37,783 nt of DNA from Streptomyces sp. NK15101 (lineage in GTDB: Bacteria > Actinomycetota > Actinomycetes > Streptomycetales > Streptomycetaceae), in assembly GCF_020400725.1 (NCBI RefSeq), contig NZ_JAINVG010000077.1, positions 1 to 37,783 on the forward strand, given 5' to 3'. This document shows, piece after piece, positions 1 through 6,311 of this stretch. The notes under the pieces were generated by a model. That model was not told where the DNA came from and ran no database searches. It saw nothing but the letters and a program-made list of their open reading frames with translations. The translations under genes and the position numbers were made by a program. Each line of letters opens with the position of its first letter. The first letter of the stretch is position 1.

Positions 1-1528
1 GCTCGTAGGAGTCCGGCTCGTACCGGTCGCGGCCGTCGTCGAACCCGTCGTCGTGACGGCCCCTCGACCGCCCCCGCGCCCGATCCCGCTCCCGCTCCCG
101 TTCGGAGCCCGACTCGACGCGGGTCGGCTCGTAGACCCGGGGGTCGCGCGGGGCCTCGCCGTGCTCCCCGTCCCCTCGCTCGCGCGGGGCGTCCCGGCGG
201 TCCTCGTCCCAGTCCGGGTCGCTCGGCTCGGGAGCGGCCTCCTCCAGGGCGCGCCGTCGCCGCGAGGTGTCGCCCGAGGGGTTGAGGACCCGGTCGGTGA
301 TGCCGCCGAGGACGGTGCCGGTCTGGGACCGCAGGTACATGAGCACCTGGTACATCTGCTCGCCGATGTCGTGCCGCTCCAGGACGCCGGTGTCCAGGAG
401 CCGGTTGAAGACCCTCAGGTAGTCCTCCTGGCCTTCGCGCCGCTCCCGCTGGAGCTGGGTGCGGATCTCCCACTGCTTGTCGGGGTGCATCGCCATGTGG
501 TGGGCGATCTGGGCCAGGTCCCCGCGCCGGAAGAGGGCCTCCATCTCGCGGGCGCGCTCGGCGACCAGGGCGCGGTCCGCCGCCTCCCTGCGCCGCTCGG
601 CCTCGGCGACGCGCTCGTCGGCCTCCATGGTGACGCCGACCCGGTCGCGCCGGGAGACCTCGGCCTTGACGGAGTCGTCGAGGTCGATGAAGACGAGGAC
701 CCGGGTGCGCAGCCCGATGTCCCGGCCGAAGCTGAGGCGCCCCGCGGCGAGTTCCTCGCGCACGGCCTCGTCGGCGCGCTGCGCCTCGGTGATCCGGAAG
801 CGCCGGGAGAGCCTGCGCAGGCCGTCGAGCAGTTCGTCGTGGAGCAGCTCGGCGACGTCCTCGACCTGCTCCTGGACGACGAGGTGCGGGTCGGTCACCA
901 CCCACTGGACCTTGGCGACGGCGTCGAAGAAGACGCCGTCCCCGGCGGCCGGCAGCTGGAGCCGGAACTCGGTGACGTTGCGACCGAGCCGTACCTCGAA
1001 GACGGTGTACGGGGAGCCGAACATGGGCTTGTTGACGTCCTCGGTGCGGTCCGGCCAGACCACCCGGTGGCCGCCGTTGCGGTAGAGGAGGACGGCGGCG
1101 ACCCGGCCGCTCCGGCGGCGGTACGGGGGTGCGTACTCGCCGATGAGGGGGCCGCGCGGCCGCCCGGCGGCCGTGGCCCCGCCGGTGGCCGCCGGACGTC
1201 GCCCCTCGCCTCGCGCCCGCTCCGCCTCCTCGTCCCGCGCGCGGTCGAGGTCGAGGTCCGGGTCCTCGCCCGGGTCGCGGCCGCCGGGGTGCTGTCCGCC
1301 GTTCTGCCCCGTGTACGGGCGCCGCTCGTCCCGCTGCCGCTCCCGTCCCCCGTGTCCCTGCCGCTCCCGGCCCTCGTACCCCTGCCGTTCCCGGCCGTCC
1401 CGCCCGTCGTACCGCTGCCGCTCCCGGCCTTCCCGGTCCTCGTACCGCTGCCGTTCGTCGTGGTCCCGGTCGTTCCACCGCGCCCGCTCGTCCGGCCGCG
1501 CGTTCCTGTTCTGCTCGGGCCCGGTCAT
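1..1528 (-). CDS. SPFH/Band-7-like protein with charged low-complexity ends (3' end cut by window edge)
   Basis: The frame is open from an ATG at 1528 to the left edge, about 509 codons, with no stop in the window. Residues ~10-110 are low-complexity and rich in R, G, D, E and Q, with repeated GRERQ units. The middle (~120-300) looks like an SPFH/prohibitin-type domain: alternating strands, a conserved stretch VAKVQWVVTDP, a helix starting VEDVAELLHDELLDGL, then FIDLDD. A charged, probably coiled-coil segment follows (ADERVAEAERRREAADRAL), then a second R/E/D-rich tail. No transmembrane segment or signal peptide is visible, so it is probably cytoplasmic or peripheral. Its start codon overlaps the stop of the P-loop gene by 4 nt (ATGA), so the two are probably translated together. 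SPFH proteins usually assemble scaffolds; that role here is inferred. The domain call is from pattern only. Confidence 0.6.
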   Translation of the reverse strand, partial: MTGPEQNRNARPDERARWNDRDHDERQRYEDREGRERQRYDGRDGRERQGYEGRERQGHGGRERQRDERRPYTGQNGGQHPGGRDPGEDPDLDLDRARDEEAERARGEGRRPAATGGATAAGRPRGPLIGEYAPPYRRRSGRVAAVLLYRNGGHRVVWPDRTEDVNKPMFGSPYTVFEVRLGRNVTEFRLQLPAAGDGVFFDAVAKVQWVVTDPHLVVQEQVEDVAELLHDELLDGLRRLSRRFRITEAQRADEAVREELAAGRLSFGRDIGLRTRVLVFIDLDDSVKAEVSRRDRVGVTMEADERVAEAERRREAADRALVAERAREMEALFRRGDLAQIAHHMAMHPDKQWEIRTQLQRERREGQEDYLRVFNRLLDTGVLERHDIGEQMYQVLMYLRSQTGTVLGGITDRVLNPSGDTSRRRRALEEAAPEPSDPDWDEDRRDAPRERGDGEHGEAPRDPRVYEPTRVESGSERERERDRARGRSRGRHDDGFDDGRDRYEPDSYE

Positions 1529-3972
1529 CGGTTCGCTCCTTCCGTGACGGCGTCCCACATCCGGCGCGCCGCGCTTCTGTCCAGGGGCCGGTCACGGTCC
1601 CGGACCAGTTCGTTCAGCAGTCCCCTGAGGCGGTCCCGGTCGCGGCGCTCCACCGCGAGGCGCGGCAGGAAGGCGCAGACGTGCCCGAGAGCCTCGGGGT
1701 CCTTCGCGGCGCGCCGGAGCAGACCGCCGAGGGCTTCGAGGGCGGCCTCGCCGGAGCGGGCCGTGGCGAGCGTGTGCCGCAGCAGCCGCGCGAGTTCGGG
1801 CGCGAGGGCGGGCCGGGTCGCGAGCAGCGCGACGAGCAGGGGGCGGGCCGCGTGCTCCTCGAGTTCGGGCACCTCGCGCAGCCCCCACAGGTGGGTGGTC
1901 CGGGTGTCGAGCGCGCGGATGACGGCGAGGTGGACCAGGTTGGCGAGGTTGAGCCGGCCGTCCTCGAGCCACTGCCGGAGCCGTAGGAGGACGGGTTCCG
2001 GTTCTCCGGAGGCGAGCAGCCGGGTCACGCTGAAGGAGGCGGGCACGAGCACGTCGCCGTCGGTGGGCTCGCACGCCCTGACGACCCGGGCGAGGGCGTC
2101 GAGCGAGCCGGGCACGTTCCCGGCGGCCAGGACGAAGCCGTGGGCGAGGAGGACGGTCCCGACGAGCGTGGAGTCGTCGGAGACGGCCCAGTCCTTGAGC
2201 ACGGAGGCGACGGCGGGCCTGATCCGGGGATCGCGGGCGGACTCGGCGAGCGCGGTCGCGGCCGCCAGGCGGGTGACGGGCGCGTCCGTCACGGCGAGGG
2301 GCACGATCAGCTCCCGGAAGCCGTGGATCCAGTCCCAGGAGCACAGCACGCCCGCGGCGACGGAGGCCCGCACCCACACCTCCGCGCGCGGGTCGTCGCA
2401 GAGGGCGCGCAGCCAGCGCGCCACCGGTCCGCGGACGTTGTGGTAGCCGTGCCAGACCTCGCCGAGGACGGCGGCGGCGAGGGCCCCGCCCCGGAAGCGC
2501 ACGGCCCGCACCGGCACCTTCGCCGGGCCGAGGTCCAGTTCCCCGTCCTCCAGGACGGCGCGCGCCCGCATCGGCCGGTGCTCGGCGTGCGCGCCGAACA
2601 GGCGCCGCCCGGGGGCCTGTTCGGGGTCGAGCGTGACGGCGAGTTCCCAGGCGAGGAGCTCGGCGGCCTCGGCGGCGAGGCTGTAGGCGGATCCGTCGAA
2701 GACGGCGACGGCGATCCGGAACGCTCCGGCGTTCAGGGCGGGGAGCGCCTCGGGGAGCACACCGGGGCGGTCGGCGCCCGCGAACCACTCGCGGGCCTGG
2801 GCCGCCACGAATCCGGCGCACTCGGCGAGGAGTTGGCCGTCCGTCGTCTCCCCGCGCCAGTGCCGGGCGAGGAGGTCGGCGAGCCGGGCGGCCTCGCGGG
2901 GCCGCAGCTCCTCCAGGCCGAGGGCCCGGACGACGTCGGGGCGCGCGGCGAGCGCCCGCGCGGCGCCGAGGGCCTCGGCGGGCTCCCCGCGCAGCCGTTC
3001 CCGCAGGTGCCTCCGGAGGACCTCGTCGGCGGGCGGCGGCGCGCAGTACGTCCCGTACCGTCCGCGCAGCAGCCGGTCGGCGGCCTCGCCGCTCTCGACG
3101 AGGACGATCCCGTACGCGTCACGGCTGTGCAGCAGTTCGCCGAAGCGGTCGAGGTGCAGCTCGGAGAGGCGGGCGGCGGGTCGCCGCCCGCTGCCGGCGC
3201 CGTCGCCCGGTCCGGAACGGGCCCGTGACCCGCCCTCGGTCCCGAAGTCCTCCGTGAGCAGCTCCATGAGGTGCCCGCCGCCCTCCTGGAGGGCCTCGCC
3301 CGTGATCTCGTCGACGCCGTGGCGGGGGTCGAGGCGGAAGACCTTGCCGCCGGTGACCTCGTCGAGGAGCGCGAGCGCGGTGGCCTTGCGACCGCTGCCG
3401 GGTTCTCCGCAGAGGACGAGGACCCGGTTCTCGCGGAGCCGCTCCTTCATCCGCTGGTAGCCGGCGATCTCGCAGTACACCTGGGCGAGACGGGCGAGCG
3501 TCTCGGGCGGGACGGGTCCCCGGACGAAGCGCGCGGAGTCGCCGAAGCCGTACACGGAGAAGAACTGGTTGCCCTCGAAGAAGGCGCCGTCGCCCTGGAC
3601 GCTGGTGTGGCGGTCGCCCGCGGTGCTCGCCCAGGTGCGCAGCGCGCGGCGCGCCGTGGCGGCGCCACCGGTGTCGCCGCCGGCGAGCGGCCCCCGGTCG
3701 GCGGACGCGAAGACGTTCGCCTCGCGCGGCTGCTCGCCGGCGCCGTCGCCCCGCTCGCCGTCCCTGTCGCCGCGGTCGCCGCGGTCAGCCCGGTCGCCCC
3801 GGTCGCCGCGACTGCCGCGGCCCCCTCGATCGCCGCGGTCCGCGCCCCGGTCGCCGCCCCGGTCGTGCGCGTCCGCCCGGTCGCCCCGGCCGCCGCCGTC
3901 GCTCCGCTCGTCCCGGGCGTGGCCGGAGTCCGGGGCGTCGGTCCCCGCCCCCGCCTCGTCCTGGTCGCTCAC
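1525..3972 (-). CDS. P-loop protein with disordered RGD-rich N-terminus and a helical repeat-like C-terminal half
   Basis: 815 aa from a GTG at 3972; the stop overlaps the next gene. Residues ~25-80 are a run of DRG/GDR units, almost certainly disordered. A glycine/aromatic motif (FFEGNQFFSVYGFG, ~131-144) precedes the nucleotide-binding part. The Walker A-like loop is GEPGSGRKAT (189-198); the lysine follows an arginine, so it is not the canonical GKT/S form. A hydrophobic strand (YGIVLVES) could be Walker B. Beyond ~430 the protein is helical and leucine/alanine-rich (for example LAAATALAESARDPRIRPAVASV), which suggests HEAT/ARM-like repeats. It could be a STAND/AAA-like switch ATPase, but the altered Walker A leaves activity uncertain. 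Its start overlaps the cyclase-like gene's stop by 4 nt. I do not recognise a named family. Confidence 0.75.
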   Translation of the reverse strand: MSDQDEAGAGTDAPDSGHARDERSDGGGRGDRADAHDRGGDRGADRGDRGGRGSRGDRGDRADRGDRGDRDGERGDGAGEQPREANVFASADRGPLAGGDTGGAATARRALRTWASTAGDRHTSVQGDGAFFEGNQFFSVYGFGDSARFVRGPVPPETLARLAQVYCEIAGYQRMKERLRENRVLVLCGEPGSGRKATALALLDEVTGGKVFRLDPRHGVDEITGEALQEGGGHLMELLTEDFGTEGGSRARSGPGDGAGSGRRPAARLSELHLDRFGELLHSRDAYGIVLVESGEAADRLLRGRYGTYCAPPPADEVLRRHLRERLRGEPAEALGAARALAARPDVVRALGLEELRPREAARLADLLARHWRGETTDGQLLAECAGFVAAQAREWFAGADRPGVLPEALPALNAGAFRIAVAVFDGSAYSLAAEAAELLAWELAVTLDPEQAPGRRLFGAHAEHRPMRARAVLEDGELDLGPAKVPVRAVRFRGGALAAAVLGEVWHGYHNVRGPVARWLRALCDDPRAEVWVRASVAAGVLCSWDWIHGFRELIVPLAVTDAPVTRLAAATALAESARDPRIRPAVASVLKDWAVSDDSTLVGTVLLAHGFVLAAGNVPGSLDALARVVRACEPTDGDVLVPASFSVTRLLASGEPEPVLLRLRQWLEDGRLNLANLVHLAVIRALDTRTTHLWGLREVPELEEHAARPLLVALLATRPALAPELARLLRHTLATARSGEAALEALGGLLRRAAKDPEALGHVCAFLPRLAVERRDRDRLRGLLNELVRDRDRPLDRSAARRMWDAVTEGANR

Positions 3973-4790
3973 TCCGGCTCACCCGCCCCCGCGACCGTGC
4001 CCTTGCGTATGCCCGTGAAGTCGCCGTGGAACGTGTTGCCGTGGACGTCGAGCACGTCTCCCCCGATGTGGTACGTACGGTTCCCGCCTCCGGTCAGGGG
4101 CGTTGGGCCGTCCCCCCGCGACGGCCCAACGCCGGTCCGTGAACCCCGCTCCCGCCCGGGAGCCGGCGGCTCCCCCTCGGCTCCGGTCAGCGGCGGGGCC
4201 GTCCTGCGCGGTACGTGGAACCACGCGGTCTCGTCGGTCTCCTTGGACCGGATGCGGGCCGGCCGGTAGTGGGTCGGCTCGACGTACCGCCCGCCCTCGG
4301 CGACCACGTTCCCGTACAGCCAGTCGGAGACGACGACCAGGAGGTCGACCTCCTGGTTCTCCGCCATGAGCCGTTTGGCGGGGGCGCTGTCGCAGAGCCG
4401 GGCGGCGAGGTCCACCGCCCGCCCGACGAGCCCGTGCCCGTCCTGGGCGACGAGCCCCGCGTTCATGCCGATCCGCAGCCGCAGGCGCCGGCCGCGGCCC
4501 GTGTTGTGGGCGCGCAGGCTCTCGTAGAGGGTGTCGATCCAGCGTCCGACCATGAGCGTCGGCGGCACGTCGGGGCGCAGGGCGGCGAGGATGCCGTCCC
4601 CCCGGTCCTCCTGGTGGAAGGTGCCCGGTTCGACGCCGACGGAGCCGTACGCCTCGTCGAAGGCGGCGTACATCGCGGCCCGGTGCAGCTCCTTCTCGGC
4701 CATGCCCAGGGTTCCGGAGCCGCAGATGTCGCCGAAGACGACGAACCGGTGGATCCCGCCCGCTACCCCGTTCACTTCCGCACTGCTCAC
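3969..4790 (-). CDS. class III nucleotide cyclase-like protein
   Basis: 273 aa from a GTG at 4790 with an AGGGAG ribosome site just upstream; an upstream extension of the open frame reads through the Crp gene on another frame and is not coding. The N-terminal ~180 residues resemble class III (adenylate/guanylate) cyclase homology domains. FVVFGDICGSG puts an aspartate (D21) at the first metal position, RGDG (D65) supplies the second, and GRAVDLAARL (123-132) matches the AARL signature, with aspartate in place of the usual asparagine. That substitution may lower or change activity. The C-terminus ends in a Gly/His/Asn-rich strand motif (YHIGGDVLDVHGNTFHGDF) of unknown role. It sits 86 nt after a gene for a cyclic-nucleotide-binding-type regulator, so a cNMP made here could be sensed there; this is inference. 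It could also be a catalytically dead nucleotide sensor. Confidence 0.75.
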   Translation of the reverse strand: MSSAEVNGVAGGIHRFVVFGDICGSGTLGMAEKELHRAAMYAAFDEAYGSVGVEPGTFHQEDRGDGILAALRPDVPPTLMVGRWIDTLYESLRAHNTGRGRRLRLRIGMNAGLVAQDGHGLVGRAVDLAARLCDSAPAKRLMAENQEVDLLVVVSDWLYGNVVAEGGRYVEPTHYRPARIRSKETDETAWFHVPRRTAPPLTGAEGEPPAPGRERGSRTGVGPSRGDGPTPLTGGGNRTYHIGGDVLDVHGNTFHGDFTGIRKGTVAGAGEPE

Positions 4791-4876
4791 TCTCGGACTC
4801 CCTGTGTGTGGTGCCGTGGTGGTGCGCGTGTCACGTGTCCAGACTGGCCGCCCGCCGTGGCCGGCGATGTGGCCGT

Positions 4877-5602
4877 TTACACACCCGGCGGAGATTCGTC
4901 CGCCGGGTTTCCGCCGGGGCGTGCGCGCCCCTGCGCGAGCAGCACCAGGACCGGCATGTCGAGGACGACGACGGTGCGGTTCGCGGTGCGGACGACGTCC
5001 TGCTCCCGGAGCAGGCGCAGCGCTTTGGCCACCGCCTCCCGGGTGGCTCCGATGGCCGCCGCCAGGTCGTGCTGGGGCAGCGGGAGTTCGAGCACGGTCC
5101 CGCCGTCGGCCCGCCGCCCGGCGCGCTCGGCCAGTTCGACGAGCCGGGCGGCGAGGCGCTGGAGGACGGTCTCGGAGGCGAGCGCGCGACGCTCGACGTC
5201 GGCGCTGCGCAGCCGGGTGGCGAGTTGGCGCATGATCAGCGCGGTCGCGTGCGGCCGGGCGGCGAGGAAGCGCCGGAACCGGTCGCCGGAGACGGCCACG
5301 GCCTCGACCGTGCCGAGGGCGGTGACGCTGGCGCTGCGCGGGCCCCGGTCGACGGCCGCGAGGTCGCCGACGACCTCTCCGGCGCCGCGCAGGGCGAGGA
5401 TGAGCCGCGATCCGCGCTCGGTGCCGACGGAGACGACGGACCAGCCGGAGAGGAGCGCGAGGACGTAGGCGCTGGTGTCGCGTTCGCGGATCATCACCTC
5501 GCCGGGTTCGTAGACGCGCCGGGCTCCCTCGGCGAGCAGCGACCGCCGGTCGGCCGCGGGAAGGGCGTGGAGGAAGGAGCGGTCCTGGCCGAAGAGACTC
5601 AT
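4877..5602 (-). CDS. Crp/Fnr-family transcription regulator
   Basis: 241 aa, ATG at 5602. The N-terminal half is a cyclic-nucleotide-binding-type beta-roll. The segment GEVVGDLAAVDRGPRSASV (~94-112) matches the phosphate-binding cassette, with acidic residues near its start and an arginine in PRSAS, so cNMP binding is plausible. A dimerisation helix follows (~120-165), then a winged helix-turn-helix (LPQHDLAAAIGATREAVAKA, ~173-192). No four-cysteine Fe-S motif of FNR type is present. It is the first gene of a four-gene minus-strand operon with the cyclase-like protein next. A TGTGGC-N7-GCCACA inverted repeat about 90 nt upstream of the start could be its own operator. The family call is firm; ligand and targets are inferred. 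Confidence 0.9.
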   Translation of the reverse strand: MSLFGQDRSFLHALPAADRRSLLAEGARRVYEPGEVMIRERDTSAYVLALLSGWSVVSVGTERGSRLILALRGAGEVVGDLAAVDRGPRSASVTALGTVEAVAVSGDRFRRFLAARPHATALIMRQLATRLRSADVERRALASETVLQRLAARLVELAERAGRRADGGTVLELPLPQHDLAAAIGATREAVAKALRLLREQDVVRTANRTVVVLDMPVLVLLAQGRARPGGNPADESPPGV

Positions 5603-5693
5603 CGCCGCTCACCCCCGTACCGTCCGCAGGCCCTCCGGGGAAGACCGTCCGCCGATGGCCGACCGGCGCTTTCGCGTGTGTGTTCCCACCTCA

Positions 5694-5712
5694 TGTGGCT
5701 TACTGCGCCACA
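5694..5712. promoter_or_regulatory. candidate Crp-type operator upstream of the Crp/Fnr gene
   Basis: Perfect 6-bp inverted repeat TGTGGC-N7-GCCACA, of the size and symmetry expected for a Crp/Fnr dimer site. It lies ~92-110 nt upstream of the regulator's start. On the minus strand a CAATAG(T) element, a possible -10, sits immediately upstream of it, which would suit autorepression. I did not find a convincing -35. Confidence 0.45.
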
Positions 5713-5837
5713 CTATTGACGCTGTGTCACGTCGTGGGGTGAAGAACGCTAGAGGGTGCGGAAGAAACGCGTCAACGAGCACGGGGGGCGCAGGGGAGCG
5801 CCACCGTCGGCACGCCTGCGCCCCCCGTGGGGGCGGG

Positions 5838-5887
5838 CCGGGGTGTGTTCGCGAAGCCTTCGTGAAGGCTTCGCGAACACACCCCGG
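5838..5887. repeat. 24-bp perfect palindrome with 2-nt spacer
   Basis: Arms 5838-5861 and 5864-5887 are exact reverse complements around GT. Each arm carries the self-complementary octamer TTCGCGAA. As RNA it would make a very stable hairpin on either strand, so it could be a bidirectional terminator for pnkp, about 425 nt downstream of its stop. Such length and symmetry would also suit a protein-binding site. There is no U-tract on either side, which is common for actinobacterial terminators. Confidence 0.8.
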
Positions 5888-6018
5888 AACCCACGCTTCG
5901 ACACACCCGTCACCCCGGCCGGCACCACGCCCCCGATCACGACGTCCCGACCCGACAGGCACACACCCGGGTGGTCCCGACCCGGCGGCCGGGCCTCGAC
6001 GGCGACCGGGCGCGGGGG

Positions 6019-6057
6019 CCGGACCACGGGACCGGACCACGGGACCGGACCACGGCT
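6019..6057. repeat. three tandem 13-bp repeats
   Basis: Unit CCGGACCACGGGA at 6019-6031 and 6032-6044, with a third copy at 6045-6057 differing only in the last two bases. Non-coding, with no obvious role. Confidence 0.7.
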
Positions 6058-6311
6058 GTCGGGCGCGGTAGCCGGATCGCTCGGCTGTCGGGCACGGGAA
6101 CCGAGTCCCGCGCTCCCGGGGCGCGAGGACCGAGCTTTTCGCCCGCCGGGCCCCGTGCTCCCGGAGCCTCCCGGCTGCCCGGGAGCGGGAGCCACGCCTC
6201 CCGACCGCCGGGACACGGCGACCGGGCCTCGTACACCCAGGCCCCGGGAACACCGACTCCCCCGGGCCGTAGGCCGCGGGCCGCGCCCGCCCCGCCCCGG
6301 CGCGGGTCCCC

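Larger units (their letters stand above)
5603..6311. other. 709-nt gap without a convincing gene
   Basis: Lies between the start of the Crp/Fnr gene and the stop of pnkp, both on the minus strand. It holds the candidate operator (5694-5712), a 24-bp perfect palindrome (5838-5887), three 13-bp direct repeats (6019-6057) and degenerate GC-rich short repeats up to ~6260. Open frames exist on both strands but run through the repeats, have no recognisable domains and overlap one another, so I do not call them genes. Confidence 0.7.

Noticed and set aside
53..4269. Long plus-strand open frames opposite the Crp/cyclase/P-loop/SPFH operon
   Set aside because: They run antisense to convincing proteins, are built from A/G/R/P-rich low-complexity sequence and contain no domains. 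They are high-GC shadow frames.
1..5602. Pycsar-type anti-phage system
   Set aside because: A class III cyclase-like gene is present but there is no TIR or transmembrane effector with a cNMP-sensing domain; the sensor is a transcription regulator. It is kept only as a loose comparison.
5609..6253. Open frames on both strands in the gap before pnkp
   Set aside because: They read through the palindrome and tandem repeats, overlap one another and show no conserved block or ribosome site.
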